Of a stretch of 64,000 nt of DNA, positions 7,799 to 16,783 are shown piece after piece (positions within the stretch are counted from its first letter, which is position 1; each line of letters begins with the position of its first letter). The notes below the pieces were generated by a model. It was not told the origin of the DNA and did not search any database. It was given only the letters and a program-made list of their open reading frames with translations. Source of the DNA: Brachybacterium avium (lineage in GTDB: Bacteria > Actinomycetota > Actinomycetes > Actinomycetales > Dermabacteraceae); NCBI RefSeq assembly GCF_002216795.1, contig NZ_CP022316.1, positions 3,315,205-3,379,204 of the forward strand, written 5' to 3'. A program made the translations under genes and the position numbers.

Positions 7799-8074
7799 TC
7801 AGCGTCCGGGACGATCGAAGCGGGTGGCGATATCGCGCAGCGAGTCGACCTCTTCCACCCTGAGCTGTTCGGCACCGATCTCCGAGACGTGCAGGACCGA
7901 CTCATAGACTTTGATGACGTGGTCGGCGGCGACGCCTTCTGCCCCGAGGACGGTCTCCGGCAGCTGCTTGACGAGCTCGCCGATCTGGTCGAAGTCGACG
8001 GCACGGGTGCGTTGCATCTCCCTGACGAACTTCAACTTCTCCGCCTGGGCCTTGGTGGTCTTCTTCTCCGGCAT
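7799..8074 (-). CDS. Small helical protein heading the CHAT/S8 block
   Basis: 91 aa, starting at ATG 8074 with a strong AAGGAGG ribosome site. The N-terminus is basic (MPEKKTTKAQAEKLKFVREM); the rest is helical and acidic with regularly spaced hydrophobics (VDFDQIGELVKQLPETVL, then VIKVYESVLHVSEIGAEQL). No family is recognised. It is the first gene of the block and is followed closely by the 422-aa gene, so it probably works with it as a small partner or regulator. No promoter could be assigned with confidence in 8075-8300. Confidence 0.75.
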   Translation of the reverse strand: MPEKKTTKAQAEKLKFVREMQRTRAVDFDQIGELVKQLPETVLGAEGVAADHVIKVYESVLHVSEIGAEQLRVEEVDSLRDIATRFDRPGR

Positions 8075-8300
8075 GACAGCCTCCTTGCTGTGTCTGGATC
8101 CACGGGTGCGGATCTACTGACTAGGAGTGCCGCGGAGCTCTGGTGATACAACCGCGGCAGGAGAATCTCAGAATGGCGGGAGCGGGGCCCTTCGGAGTGG
8201 GGAGGCCTGTGGGCAGGCGGATGCATCAGCGCGGCATGGTGAGAGAGCGTCGGCACGCCTGCTGAGGCCGCTGCCGATCCCCGGCGTCCCCGACATGACG

Positions 8301-8330
8301 AAGGCCCCCTCGGTGTTCCGAGAGGGCCTT
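8301..8330 (-). terminator. Hairpin terminator after the minus-strand tRNA-Gly–tRNA-Val pair
   Basis: Thirteen-base stem (aaggccccctcgg against ccgagagggcctt, one mismatch) with a 4-base loop, starting seven bases beyond the tRNA-Val 3' end. It is GC-rich with little T-tract. Confidence 0.65.
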
Positions 8331-8336
8331 CCGGGG

Positions 8337-8408
8337 TGGGCGATACTGGGATCGAACCAGTGACCTCTTCCGTGTCAGGGAAGCGCGCTACCGCTGCGCC
8401 AATCGCCC
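8337..8408 (-). tRNA. tRNA-Val(GAC), minus-strand copy
   Basis: 72 nt cloverleaf. The acceptor stem GGGCGAT pairs with ATCGCCC, the discriminator base is A, the anticodon loop CTGACAC carries GAC, and the T arm is GGTTCGATCCC. It is identical over all 72 nt to the plus-strand copy at 9190, but its 3' CCA is not encoded. Confidence 0.95.
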
Positions 8409-8435
8409 GCTGCGTCCGGGGACGCGGGGGAGGGG

Positions 8436-8511
8436 TGGAGCGGACGACCGGATTCGAACCGGCGACCCTCACCTTGGCAAGGTGATGCTCTACCAACTGA
8501 GCTACGTCCGC
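8436..8511 (-). tRNA. tRNA-Gly(GCC), minus-strand copy
   Basis: Acceptor stem GCGGACG pairs with CGTCCGC, the discriminator is U, and CCA is encoded. Anticodon loop TTGCCAA gives GCC. The 73-nt body is identical to the plus-strand copy at 8954. It lies upstream of the minus-strand tRNA-Val and probably shares its transcript. Confidence 0.95.
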
Positions 8512-8855
8512 ACATCGGCTGAGCCGACGAAGGACGACGATATTCCGCTCCGTCGTGCTTCGCAAATGCTGGGGGCGCACAGTGTCCGAGGTCACCGCAG
8601 GTGCGGCGGTGGGGGCGATGCAGTGGGGGTGCCGCCCGATGCCCGGGCGGCGACATTCTCGGTCGGCGGTGGATCTGCGGCCGGCCTGCGGCGGTATCCA
8701 TGACGGCGGCGCGGGTCGGGTCGGCGGGGTCCGGTGGCGTTCGCGATGCGGCCGCTGGGGGCACGGGATGGAGGTCACATCTGATCTGGCGCGGAGCATC
8801 GGGGAAACCGTGTAAGCTTCTTCGAGTCCACTCGAGAGGGTGGCCAGCACCTTCA
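8512..8855. other. Non-coding region between two divergent tRNA sets
   Basis: 344 bases that must hold both divergent tRNA promoters. A good minus-strand promoter is visible at 8537-8565. On the plus strand a TAAGCT hexamer at 8813-8818 could be a -10 element, without a clear -35. Open frames here are shadows with no recognisable protein. Confidence 0.6.
8537..8565 (-). promoter_or_regulatory. Promoter for the minus-strand tRNA-Gly–tRNA-Val transcript
   Basis: On the minus strand TTGCGA, a 17-base spacer and TATCGT match a housekeeping sigma promoter. The -10 lies 25 bases upstream of the tRNA-Gly 5' end. Confidence 0.5.
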
Positions 8856-8927
8856 GGGCGATTGGCGCAGGGGTAGCGCGCTTCCTTCACACGGAAGAGG
8901 TCACTGGTTCGATCCCAGTATCGCCCA
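8856..8927 (+). tRNA. tRNA-Val(CAC)
   Basis: 72 nt with the same body as tRNA-Val(GAC) except for the anticodon loop (TTCACAC, anticodon CAC) and single changes nearby. Acceptor stem GGGCGAT/ATCGCCC, discriminator A, CCA not encoded. First of four plus-strand tRNAs. Confidence 0.95.
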
Positions 8928-8953
8928 CGGCAGGATCTCCGGATCCCTGTCAT

Positions 8954-9026
8954 GCGGACGTAGCTCAGTTGGTAGAGCATCACCTTGCCAAGGTGAGGGT
9001 CGCCGGTTCGAATCCGGTCGTCCGCT
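8954..9026 (+). tRNA. tRNA-Gly(GCC), plus-strand copy
   Basis: 73 nt, identical to the minus-strand copy. Anticodon GCC, discriminator U; the next bases are CCG, so CCA is not encoded here. Confidence 0.95.
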
Positions 9027-9091
9027 CCGAGGAGCGGCGCGCTCGACGACTCGTCGGGAGCGCCGTTTCACGTAGATGCGAGAGCATCTGT

Positions 9092-9162
9092 GGTGGGTTG
9101 GCCGAGAGGCGAGGCAACGGCCTGCAAAGCCGTGTACACGGGTTCGAATCCCGTACCCACCT
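9092..9162 (+). tRNA. tRNA-Cys(GCA)
   Basis: 71 nt. Acceptor GGTGGGT pairs with ACCCACC, discriminator U, anticodon loop CTGCAAA gives GCA, T arm GGGTTCGAATCCC. CCA is not encoded. Confidence 0.95.
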
Positions 9163-9189
9163 CCGCCGGCACCGACACGGTGCCGTCAC

Positions 9190-9264
9190 GGGCGATTGGC
9201 GCAGCGGTAGCGCGCTTCCCTGACACGGAAGAGGTCACTGGTTCGATCCCAGTATCGCCCACCA
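9190..9264 (+). tRNA. tRNA-Val(GAC), plus-strand copy
   Basis: 75 nt including an encoded CCA. The 72-nt body is identical to the minus-strand copy at 8337. Last tRNA of the plus-strand cluster, followed at once by a terminator. Confidence 0.95.
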
Positions 9265-9272
9265 GCACAGAG

Positions 9273-9300
9273 GGGCCCCGGTCTGCGGACCGGGGCCCTT
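9273..9300 (+). terminator. Terminator of the plus-strand tRNA cluster
   Basis: Perfect 11-bp stem (gggccccggtc against gaccggggccc) with a TGCG loop, followed by TTCT. It lies nine bases after the last tRNA. Confidence 0.8.
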
Positions 9301-9417
9301 CTGCGTCCTCGGCCACTGTTGACCCAGGTCGACTCGTGGTGACCCTGTCAGGCGGATAGCATCGCCCGTGGAGCCGGCATCGTCGGCCGGCTCGACCCGA
9401 CCTACAAGGAGCACTCC

Positions 9418-11418
9418 GTGGCCCAGATCGCCATCACCCTCGACGGTTCGTCCCAGCACCTCGAGGAGGGGACCACGGGCTCCGAGCTCTTCGCGGACAC
9501 CGCCTCGGTCATCGCCCTGCGCATCGACGGGGAGCTGCGGGACCTGCACAGCGTCCTCGCCGCAGGCCAGGACATCGAGGGTGTCGACATCTCGTCCCCG
9601 GACGGTCTGTCGATCCTGCGCCACAGCGCCGCCCACGTGCTCGCCCAGGCGGTGCAGAAGACCAACCCCGACGCCAAGCTCGGCATCGGCCCGCCCATCA
9701 CCGACGGTTTCTATTACGACTTCGACGTCGCCGAGCCGTTCACCCCCGAGTCCCTCAAGGCGCTGGAGAAGGAGATGAACCGGATCATCAAGTCCGGTCA
9801 ACGCTTCGTGCGGCGCGAGGTCTCCGATGACGCCGCCCGCGCCGAGGAGTCGGCGGAGCCCTACAAGCTCGAGCTGATCGGCCTGAAGTCCAACGCCGAT
9901 GATGCCGCCGAGGGCGCGAGCGTCGAGGTCGGCGAGGGTGGGCTGACCATGTACGACAACGTCGACAAGAAGGGCCAGACCGTCTGGACGGATCTGTGCC
10001 GTGGCCCGCACCTGCCCACCACCAAGCTCATCGGCAACGGCTTCGCGCTCACCCGCTCCGCGGCCGCCTACTGGCGCGGCAGCGAGAAGAACCCGATGCT
10101 GCAACGCGTCTACGGCACCGCCTGGCCCACCAAGGAGGAGCTGCGCGCCCACCAGGAGCGCATCGCCGAGGCCGAGCGTCGCGACCATCGCCGCCTCGGC
10201 AACGAGCTGGACCTGTTCTCCTTCCCGGACGAGATCGGCTCGGGACTGCCGGTGTTCCACCCCAAGGGCGCCATGATCAAGATGGAGATGGAGGACTACT
10301 CCCGCCGCCGCCACGTCGAGGCCGGGTATTCCTTCGTGTCCACCCCGCACATCACGAAGAAGAATCTCTTCGAGACCTCGAAGCATCTCGAGTGGTACGC
10401 CGAGGGCATGTATCCGCCGATGCATGTGGATGAGGAGGTGGATGCCGACGGCAACATCACCAAACAGGGCCAGGACTACTACCTCAAGCCCATGAACTGC
10501 CCGATGCACAACCTCATCTTCAGTTCCCGCGGCCGCTCCTATCGCGAGCTGCCCCTGCGGCTGTTCGAGTTCGGCAGCGTCTACCGCTACGAGAAGTCCG
10601 GTGTCGTGCACGGGCTGACCCGCGCCCGTGGCTTCACCCAGGACGATGCGCACATCTATACCACCCGCGAGCAGATGAAGGACGAGATCGCCGGCACCTT
10701 GGACTTCGTCCTGGACCTCCTGCGCGACTACGGCCTGGACGACTTCTACCTCGAGCTGTCCACCCGTGACCCCGAGAAGTCCGTGGGTGACGAATCCACC
10801 TGGGAGGAGGCCACCCGCACCCTCGAGGAGGTCGCCACCTCCTCCGGTCTCGAGCTGGTCCCCGATCCGGGCGGCGCCGCCTTCTACGGGCCGAAGATCT
10901 CCGTCCAGGCGAAGGACGCGATCGGTCGCACCTGGCAGCTGTCCACCATCCAACTGGATTTCTTCGAGCCCGAGCTGTTCGAGCTCGAGTACACCGCGCC
11001 GGACGGATCCCGGCAGCGTCCGGTGATGATCCACCGCGCGCTGTTCGGCTCGATCGAGCGGTTCTTCGGGGTGCTGCTGGAGCACTACGCCGGCGCGTTC
11101 CCGGTGTGGCTGGCGCCGGTGCAGGTCGTCGCCGTCCCGGTGGCGGCGGAGTATGTGCCCTACCTCGAGGAGGTCGCCGTGAAGCTCCGCGCCCGCGGGG
11201 TGCGGGTCGAGGTCGACTCCTCCGACGACCGGATGCAGAAGAAGATCCGCACCCACACCAAGGAGAAGGTGCCCTACCTGCTCATCGCCGGCGGCGAGGA
11301 TCAGGACAAGGGCGCCGTGTCCTTCCGCATGCGCGACGGCAGCCAGGACAACGGCATCGCCGTCGACGCGGCGGTCGAGCGCATCGTCACCGCCATCGAG
11401 GACAAGGCGCAGGTGTGA
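9418..11418 (+). CDS. thrS: Threonyl-tRNA synthetase
   Basis: Charges tRNA-Thr with threonine, ATP-dependent, cytoplasmic. 666 aa from GTG 9418 with AAGGAGC seven bases upstream. Domains in order: TGS-like N-terminus (1-65), the editing (SAD) region with [12 protein letters not shown] and the Cys/His-containing DLCRGPHLP, the class II catalytic core (about 250-540, with [32 protein letters not shown] and FYGPKISVQ), and the anticodon-binding domain from about 550. Full length for the family. A TAGCAT hexamer at 9357-9362 may be its -10. Its stop overlaps the next gene's start (GTGA), so HIT is translationally coupled. Confidence 0.98.
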   Translation: MAQIAITLDGSSQHLEEGTTGSELFADTASVIALRIDGELRDLHSVLAAGQDIEGVDISSPDGLSILRHSAAHVLAQAVQKTNPDAKLGIGPPITDGFYYDFDVAEPFTPESLKALEKEMNRIIKSGQRFVRREVSDDAARAEESAEPYKLELIGLKSNADDAAEGASVEVGEGGLTMYDNVDKKGQTVWTDLCRGPHLPTTKLIGNGFALTRSAAAYWRGSEKNPMLQRVYGTAWPTKEELRAHQERIAEAERRDHRRLGNELDLFSFPDEIGSGLPVFHPKGAMIKMEMEDYSRRRHVEAGYSFVSTPHITKKNLFETSKHLEWYAEGMYPPMHVDEEVDADGNITKQGQDYYLKPMNCPMHNLIFSSRGRSYRELPLRLFEFGSVYRYEKSGVVHGLTRARGFTQDDAHIYTTREQMKDEIAGTLDFVLDLLRDYGLDDFYLELSTRDPEKSVGDESTWEEATRTLEEVATSSGLELVPDPGGAAFYGPKISVQAKDAIGRTWQLSTIQLDFFEPELFELEYTAPDGSRQRPVMIHRALFGSIERFFGVLLEHYAGAFPVWLAPVQVVAVPVAAEYVPYLEEVAVKLRARGVRVEVDSSDDRMQKKIRTHTKEKVPYLLIAGGEDQDKGAVSFRMRDGSQDNGIAVDAAVERIVTAIEDKAQV

Positions 11419-12005
11419 GCTCGGAGCCCGAGACGCCCGACGGAACCGCCGGCCGGCCCGCCGTCGAGGACGCCCGCGACTTCGCGGGCGTCCCCGACGA
11501 CACCCAGCGGCTCTGGACCCCGCACCGCATGGCGTACATCGGCGGAGAGAACAAGCCCGAGGATCCTCACGACGACGCGCAGTGCCCCTTCTGCGCTGCG
11601 CCGAAGCGCACCGATGAGGACGCGCTGATCGTCCACCGCGGGAAGAGCGCGTACGTGATCCTGAACCTGTACCCGTACAACGCCGGCCACCTGCTGGTGT
11701 GTCCGTACCGCCACGTCTCGGACTACACGGACCTCGACGAGGCAGAGGTGCTCGAGGTCGCCGAGCTCACCCGTACTGCGATGCGCGTGATCCGCGAGGT
11801 CTCCGCACCGGCGGGCTTCAACCTCGGCATGAACCAGGGCGAGGTCGCCGGGGCCGGCATCGCCGCGCACCTGCACCAGCACGTGGTGCCGCGCTGGCCG
11901 GGGGATGCGAACTTCCTGCCCGTCGTCGGCCGCACCAAGGCGATCCCGATCCTGCTCGCCGACACCCGTCGGCTGTATGCCGACGCGTGGCCTGAGCTAG
12001 CATGA
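11415..12005 (+). CDS. HIT-family nucleotide hydrolase/phosphorylase (Ap4A phosphorylase-like)
   Basis: 196 aa, GTG at 11415 overlapping the thrS stop by four bases. The HIT signature [10 protein letters not shown] is near residue 155, after the [15 protein letters not shown] segment. A CPFC zinc pair lies near residue 57. Homologues of this class (Rv2613c of M. tuberculosis, next to thrS) phosphorolyse diadenosine tetraphosphate. Ap4A is a by-product of aminoacyl-tRNA synthetases, which makes the coupling to thrS meaningful. The N-terminal 35 residues are disordered and variable. Exact substrate is inferred from family and context. Confidence 0.92.
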   Translation: MSSEPETPDGTAGRPAVEDARDFAGVPDDTQRLWTPHRMAYIGGENKPEDPHDDAQCPFCAAPKRTDEDALIVHRGKSAYVILNLYPYNAGHLLVCPYRHVSDYTDLDEAEVLEVAELTRTAMRVIREVSAPAGFNLGMNQGEVAGAGIAAHLHQHVVPRWPGDANFLPVVGRTKAIPILLADTRRLYADAWPELA

Positions 12006-12087
12006 CCGAGGCCGTCCCGGCAGCGCTCCGCAGGCGGGGCGGACCCCGGGGCGGGTCGCACCGACCGGGGGAGAGGCAGGAGCGTCC

Positions 12088-13413
12088 GTGACGAGCACGA
12101 CCGGGAGACCGCCGGCCCCTGCCCCGCAGTCGATGCCCGGGCCTGCCCCGCATCGCGCGACGAGCGGCGGCGAGGTCAGCTCCGACCCCTACGGCTACGA
12201 CATCGAGCGGGTGGACCCGAACGCCCCCGCCCGGATCGGCGGCGGGCGCGCCCCGCGCCGCCGCCGGCGCCCCTGGGTGAGGTGGGCGCTGTTCGCGCTG
12301 TCCTTCCTGATGCTCGCAGCCTCCGCAGTGGCGCTGTACCTCTTCGTGATCCTTCCGCTCGGCTTCGGCACCTCCCTGGTGGCGTTCACGGCCGCGCTGG
12401 TGCCGGTCGCGATGATCTTCGCGGCGGTGTGGTGGCTGGACCGGTACACCCCGCAGCCACGGATGTCGCTGATCTACGCCTTCGCCTGGGGGGCGATCGG
12501 CTCGGTGCTGCTGGCGCTCTTCGTCGGCACCTTCTTCGACGCCTGGATCTCCCCGGCGGAGGAGACCCAGCTGGTCGACAGCTTCCTCGGCGCTGTCGTG
12601 CAGGCCCCGGTCATCGAGGAGACGATGAAGTCCGCGGGGCTGATCGGTCTGCTGGTCTGGGGCCGGCGCTATATCTCCGGACCGCTCGACGGCGTGGTCT
12701 ACGCAGCGCTGATCGCCGGTGGTTTCGCCTTCACCGAGAACATCCTGTACTTCTCCCAGTCCTTCCATCAGGCCCAGGCCGCGGGTGAGATCGCCGTCTT
12801 CTGGCAGACCTTCTTCCTGCGCGGCATCCTCTCCCCCTTCGCGCACGTCTCCTTCACCGCGCTGTGCGGGCTGGGGCTGGGGATCGCCGCCGAGCGGCGC
12901 TCGCTGATGCTGTACTTCGGGCTCGGGACCGGCGGTCTCTCGCTGGGGATGGTGCTGCATGCACTGTGGAACGGTTCCACCTTCTTCCTCCCGGTGGATC
13001 CCGAAGCGCCCCTGGTCGGTTTCCTGCGCTACTACGCGAGCGTCCAGGTGCCGATCTTCCTGTTGCTGGTCGCCATCGTGCTCTTCCTGAGGCTGCGGGA
13101 GAAGCGCATCCTGCGCCGGCAGCTCTCGGAGTACGGCCGGGCCGGCTGGTTCTCCCCGGACGAGGTCGAGCTGCTGGTCTCGATGCGCCGGCGCCGTCGG
13201 GCCGAGGCCTGGGCGGCACGCCACGGCGCCGTGGCCCGGATCGGCATGCGCCATCTGATCAGCGCCGCGATCGCCCTGGGGATGGAGCGGCACAGCGTCC
13301 TGTTCGGACGGACGACGGCGAAGTCCCGTGCCCGTGAGCGCGAGCTGCTCGAGGAGATCACCGCTGACCGCCGCCTGCTCGGAGCGCTCACGGCGCCCGT
13401 CGTGCGCAGCTGA
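12088..13413 (+). CDS. PrsW-family intramembrane metalloprotease
   Basis: 441 aa from GTG 12088 with AGGAG upstream. After a proline-rich cytosolic N-terminus (about 65 residues) there are about eight membrane segments. PrsW motifs are present: [10 protein letters not shown], the catalytic VIEETMKS (EExxK type) and [12 protein letters not shown], plus a later His in VLHALWNGS. The C-terminal 110 residues are a basic cytosolic tail. PrsW of Bacillus cleaves the anti-sigma factor RsiW; the target here is unknown. It occupies the interval between HIT and yebC where mycobacteria carry phosphatidylinositol and PIM synthesis genes. Confidence 0.88.
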   Translation: MTSTTGRPPAPAPQSMPGPAPHRATSGGEVSSDPYGYDIERVDPNAPARIGGGRAPRRRRRPWVRWALFALSFLMLAASAVALYLFVILPLGFGTSLVAFTAALVPVAMIFAAVWWLDRYTPQPRMSLIYAFAWGAIGSVLLALFVGTFFDAWISPAEETQLVDSFLGAVVQAPVIEETMKSAGLIGLLVWGRRYISGPLDGVVYAALIAGGFAFTENILYFSQSFHQAQAAGEIAVFWQTFFLRGILSPFAHVSFTALCGLGLGIAAERRSLMLYFGLGTGGLSLGMVLHALWNGSTFFLPVDPEAPLVGFLRYYASVQVPIFLLLVAIVLFLRLREKRILRRQLSEYGRAGWFSPDEVELLVSMRRRRRAEAWAARHGAVARIGMRHLISAAIALGMERHSVLFGRTTAKSRARERELLEEITADRRLLGALTAPVVRS

Positions 13414-13482
13414 GCGGGACCTCCCGGCGCGCGCCGTGCGCTCCTGCGGCACGAGCATTCAGGGTGGGCTGCGACCTGGCCC

Positions 13483-13488
13483 TAGAAT
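13483..13488 (+). promoter_or_regulatory. Possible -10 element of the yebC–ruv operon
   Basis: TAGAAT lies 47 bases before the yebC ATG in a 122-base gap. No convincing -35 was found. Confidence 0.4.
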
Positions 13489-13535
13489 GGAGCGGCAATC
13501 CGCCGCCGGATGGCGGCAGAGTCGGGAGGAGAGAG

Positions 13536-14294
13536 ATGGCAGGGCATTCCAAGTGGGCGACCACGAAGCACAAGAAGGCCGTCATCGATGCCAGGCGAGG
13601 CAAGCTGTTCGCCAAGCTGGTCAAGAACATCGAGGTCGCGGCCCGCATGGGTGGTCCTGACCCGGTCGGCAACCCGACCCTCTTCGACGCCATCCAGAAG
13701 GCGAAGAAGACCTCCGTCCCCAACGACAACATCGACCGCGCCGTCAAGCGCGGCGGCGGCCTGGACGGCGATGGGGTCGACTACGAGACGCTGATGTACG
13801 AGGGCTATGCCCCCGGCGGTGTCGCCGTGCTGGTCGAGTGCCTCACCGACAACAAGAACCGGGCAGTATCCGAGGTGCGTCTGGCCTTCAACCGGGGCGG
13901 CGGCAACATGGCCGATTCCGGCTCGGTGTCCTACCTCTTCGAGCGCAAGGGCGTCGTGGCGGTCCCCAAGGGGGAGCACAGCGAGGACGACCTGCTCGAG
14001 GTGGTGCTGGATTCCGGTGCCGAGGAGATCAACGACGAGGGTGAGACCTTCGAGATCATCTCCGAGGCCACGGACGTGGTCGCCGTGCGCACTGCGCTGC
14101 AGGAGGCGGATATCGACTACGACAGCGCAGAGGCGCAGTTCGTGCCGACCATGCGCACCCCCGTGGACCTCGACGGCGCCCAGAAGGCCCTGCGCCTGAT
14201 CGAAGCTCTCGAGGACAGCGACGACGTGCAGAACGTCTACTCCAACCTCGACATCTCCGAGGACGTCGCCGCACAGCTCGCGGACGCGGAATGA
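13536..14294 (+). CDS. yebC: YebC/PmpR/TACO1-family regulatory protein
   Basis: 252 aa. The ATG at 13536 is preceded by GGGAGGAGAG and gives the family start [16 protein letters not shown]. It is full length with the usual three-domain layout and conserved [11 protein letters not shown] and [15 protein letters not shown] motifs. Members act as DNA-binding regulators or, as shown for some homologues, help translation of proline stretches. It is followed by ruvC after 70 bases, the common actinobacterial yebC–ruvCAB order. Confidence 0.96.
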   Translation: MAGHSKWATTKHKKAVIDARRGKLFAKLVKNIEVAARMGGPDPVGNPTLFDAIQKAKKTSVPNDNIDRAVKRGGGLDGDGVDYETLMYEGYAPGGVAVLVECLTDNKNRAVSEVRLAFNRGGGNMADSGSVSYLFERKGVVAVPKGEHSEDDLLEVVLDSGAEEINDEGETFEIISEATDVVAVRTALQEADIDYDSAEAQFVPTMRTPVDLDGAQKALRLIEALEDSDDVQNVYSNLDISEDVAAQLADAE

Positions 14295-14364
14295 CCCTCG
14301 CGGACGGTGCGGCCGCCCCCGGCGGATCCGCACCGTCCGAGCCGTCCAGGTGCAGGAGCGGACG

Positions 14365-14958
14365 ATGACCACGATGCGGGTGCTCGGGGTCGACCCCGGT
14401 CTGACCCGGTGCGGCATCGGCGTGGTCGACGCCCTCGGCGGGAGACGCGCCCGGCTGGTCCACGCCGGCGTGATCCGCTCCGAGAGCGAGGCACCGCTGG
14501 ATCAGCGGCTGCTGACCATCGCGCGGGGCCTGCGGGCCGCGCTCGAGGAGTTCGCCCCGGACGCGGTCGCGGTCGAACGGGTCTTCAGCCAGAACAACAT
14601 CTCCACGGTCATGGGCACCGCCCAGGTCTCCGGCATCGCCCTGCTCGAAGCGGCCGAGCGCGGGATCCCGACCGCCCTGCACACTCCCTCCGAGGTGAAG
14701 GCGGCGGTGACCGGCAGCGGCCGAGCCGACAAGAAGCAGATCCAGTCCATGCTGATCCGGCTGCTGAACCTGGACACCGCCCCGCAACCGGCCGACGCCT
14801 CCGACGCGGTGGCGATCGCGCTGACCCAGCTGTGGCGCGGTCCCGGCCCGGTGGCCCTGGACTCCACCGGGGCCGCCCGAACCAGCGCCCAGGCCGTCTG
14901 GGCCCGCGCCGAGCGGGAGGCGCGACGCGCCCGGGAGCGCTCCACCTCCCGCCACTGA
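14365..14958 (+). CDS. ruvC: Holliday junction endonuclease RuvC
   Basis: 197 aa. It resolves Holliday junctions by paired nicks, working with RuvAB. The ATG at 14365 has GCAGGAG upstream; a GTG at 14350 is less likely. Catalytic acidic residues are visible in VLGVDPGLTRCG (Asp near residue 8), in VAVERVFSQNN (Glu) and in the C-terminal DASDAVAIALTQL segment. About 30 extra basic residues at the C-terminus exceed the E. coli protein (173 aa). It is separated from ruvA by 26 bases that contain a LexA box. Confidence 0.97.
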   Translation: MTTMRVLGVDPGLTRCGIGVVDALGGRRARLVHAGVIRSESEAPLDQRLLTIARGLRAALEEFAPDAVAVERVFSQNNISTVMGTAQVSGIALLEAAERGIPTALHTPSEVKAAVTGSGRADKKQIQSMLIRLLNLDTAPQPADASDAVAIALTQLWRGPGPVALDSTGAARTSAQAVWARAEREARRARERSTSRH

Positions 14959-14960
14959 TC

Positions 14961-14972
14961 GAACAGGTGTTC
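14961..14972 (+). promoter_or_regulatory. LexA (SOS) box between ruvC and ruvA
   Basis: GAACAGGTGTTC matches the Gram-positive/actinobacterial SOS box GAAC-N4-GTTC exactly. It is 12 bases upstream of the ruvA GTG, so it can repress ruvAB inside the operon. Confidence 0.75.
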
Positions 14973-14984
14973 TAGGCTGGTCCG

Positions 14985-15592
14985 GTGATCGCAACCCTGA
15001 CCGGACGGGTCGCCCGCATCGACCTCGACTCCCTCGTGCTCGAGGTGGGAGGCATCGGCTACCTCCTCCGCACCACCCCACAGGCGCTCGGCGCCACCCG
15101 CCACGGTGCCGAGCTCACCCTGCACACCGAGCTGGTGGTCCGGGAGGACTCGCTGACCCTCTACGGCTTCCCGCACGCTGAGGAGGCCGAGACCTTCCGC
15201 ATCGTCCAGTCGGTCTCCGGGATCGGGCCCCGCACCGCCCTCGCCGTGCTCGCAGTCCTGGATCCCGAGGAGCTGCGGCGGGCGGTCGCCGAGGAGGACA
15301 CCAAGGCCCTCACCCGCACCCCCGGCATCGGCCCCAAGGTCGCCGGACGGATGCTGCTCGAGCTCGGCGGGAAGCTGCCCACGCCATCCACCCCTGTCCC
15401 GGGAGCATCGCCGGTCGCCGCCGCGCCCGCCGGGGCCCCGATGCCGACGTGGTCGAGGCGCTGGTGGGTCTGGGCTGGCCCGAGAAGGCCGCGCTGGGCG
15501 CGGTCGAATCGGTGCGGGCCGACGGCGGTGAGGACCTCGAAGCCGCCGAGCTGCTCCGCCGATCGCTGCGCGGCCTCGGAGGACATCGATGA
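14985..15592 (+). CDS. ruvA: Holliday junction DNA-binding subunit RuvA (apparent frameshift)
   Basis: The tetrameric junction-binding subunit that loads RuvB. GTG 14985 gives [20 protein letters not shown], and the two helix-hairpin-helix motifs ([15 protein letters not shown] and [13 protein letters not shown]) are intact. After about residue 145 the frame goes wrong. The family C-terminal domain ([20 protein letters not shown] to SLRGLGGHR) is found in the neighbouring frame and ends at 15592, overlapping the ruvB ATG. One extra G in the run at 15432-15435 restores a 202-aa protein of normal length. I read this as a sequence error, since ruvB and all other parts are intact; a real mutation cannot be excluded. 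Confidence 0.9.
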
Positions 15593-16635
15593 CCGACGCC
15601 GAGGATCCCTCGCTCACCAGCGCTGAGGCGGTGCCGCCGGAGCGCACGGCCGAGGCCGCGCTCCGCCCGCGCCACCTCGACGAGTTCGTCGGCCAGCAGG
15701 TGGTGCGCGATCAGCTGTCCCTGGTCCTGGATGCCGCCTCGGCGCGGGGACGCACTCCCGAGCACGTGCTCCTGTCCGGCCCGCCCGGGCTCGGCAAGAC
15801 CACGCTGGCGATGATCATCGCCGCAGAGCTGACCGCCCCGCTGCGGATCACCTCGGGCCCGGCGATCCAGCATGCCGGCGACCTCGCCGCGATCCTCTCC
15901 TCCCTCGACGAGGGGGAGGTCCTGTTCATCGACGAGATCCATCGCCTGGCACGTCCCGCCGAGGAGATGCTCTACATCGCCATGGAGGACTTCCGGGTCG
16001 ATGTCGTGGTCGGCAAGGGGGTGGGGGCCACTTCTATCCCGCTGGATCTGCCGCCGTTCACCGTGGTCGGCGCGACCACCAGGGCGGGCCTGCTGCCTGC
16101 TCCGCTGCGCGACCGCTTCGGCTTCATCGGTCACCTGGACTTCTACTCCCCGCAGGAGCTGAGAGAGGTGGTCCGCCGCTCCGCGGAGCGGCTGGAGGTC
16201 GCGCTGGAAGAGACGGCGTCGGTCGAGATCGCCTCCCGCTCGCGCGGCACCCCACGCATCGCCAACCGGCTGCTGCGCCGGGTCAGGGACTGGGCGCAGG
16301 TGCGGGGGAGCGGTCGGCTCGACCTGGCCGCCGCGAAGGAGGCGCTGCGCGTCTACGAGGTCGACGAACGTGGCCTGGACCGACTGGACCGGGCGGTGCT
16401 GTCTGCGCTGTGCGGGCGCTTCTCCGGAGGACCGGTGGGGCTGTCGACCCTCGCCGTCGCGGTGGGGGAGGAGACCGAGACGGTCGAGACCATGATCGAG
16501 CCCTATCTGGTGCGCGAGGGCTTCCTGCTGCGCACCCCCCGGGGCCGGGCGGCGGCGCCGGCGGCCTGGACCCATCTGGGGCTCGCCCCACCGGAGGGGC
16601 CAGAGGGGGTCGCGCCGATGCTCGGCCGCTTCTGA
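15589..16635 (+). CDS. ruvB: Holliday junction branch-migration ATPase RuvB
   Basis: 348 aa. Hexameric AAA+ motor of the RuvAB complex. Walker A is [11 protein letters not shown] (about 60-70), Walker B is LFIDEIHRL, sensor 1 region is [19 protein letters not shown], and the C-terminal winged helix ends the protein ([16 protein letters not shown]). The ATG overlaps the reconstructed ruvA stop (ATGA), giving translational coupling. Likely SOS-induced with ruvA through the LexA box at 14961. Confidence 0.98.
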   Translation: MTDAEDPSLTSAEAVPPERTAEAALRPRHLDEFVGQQVVRDQLSLVLDAASARGRTPEHVLLSGPPGLGKTTLAMIIAAELTAPLRITSGPAIQHAGDLAAILSSLDEGEVLFIDEIHRLARPAEEMLYIAMEDFRVDVVVGKGVGATSIPLDLPPFTVVGATTRAGLLPAPLRDRFGFIGHLDFYSPQELREVVRRSAERLEVALEETASVEIASRSRGTPRIANRLLRRVRDWAQVRGSGRLDLAAAKEALRVYEVDERGLDRLDRAVLSALCGRFSGGPVGLSTLAVAVGEETETVETMIEPYLVREGFLLRTPRGRAAAPAAWTHLGLAPPEGPEGVAPMLGRF

Positions 16636-16777
16636 GCCGGGCCCGCACCGTCCTCGGCGAGGTCCGCGTTCGAGCTCCGACCGGGTCGCGCTGACGGTCC
16701 CGGACCCCTCCCGCCGATGCGCCGCCCGCGTACGGTTCCTCACGCCGACCCTGGGTGGGCGGCGGGGCTTCGGCGGG

Positions 16778-16783
16778 TACAGT
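16778..16783 (+). promoter_or_regulatory. Possible -10 element upstream of yajC
   Basis: TACAGT (TAnnnT) lies 76 bases upstream of the yajC GTG in the 224-base gap after ruvB. No clear -35 element. Confidence 0.35.

Noticed and set aside
857..8074. Classical mobile element or prophage carrying the CHAT/S8 block
   Set aside because: No integrase, transposase, terminal repeats or duplicated attachment sites were seen. The nearby tRNA copies are full genes rather than partial att repeats.
8032..8850. 272-aa minus-strand open frame spanning the tRNA genes
   Set aside because: It runs through two tRNA genes and has no recognisable protein features.
9235..11256. Long open frame on the minus strand opposite thrS
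   Set aside because: Composition is a GC-rich antisense shadow (Val/Gly/Leu/His-rich) with no ribosome site or family; thrS is certain.
11818..13458. 546-aa open frame opposite the PrsW-like gene
   Set aside because: Highly charged Gln/Arg/Asp-rich shadow of a real gene with clear motifs on the plus strand.
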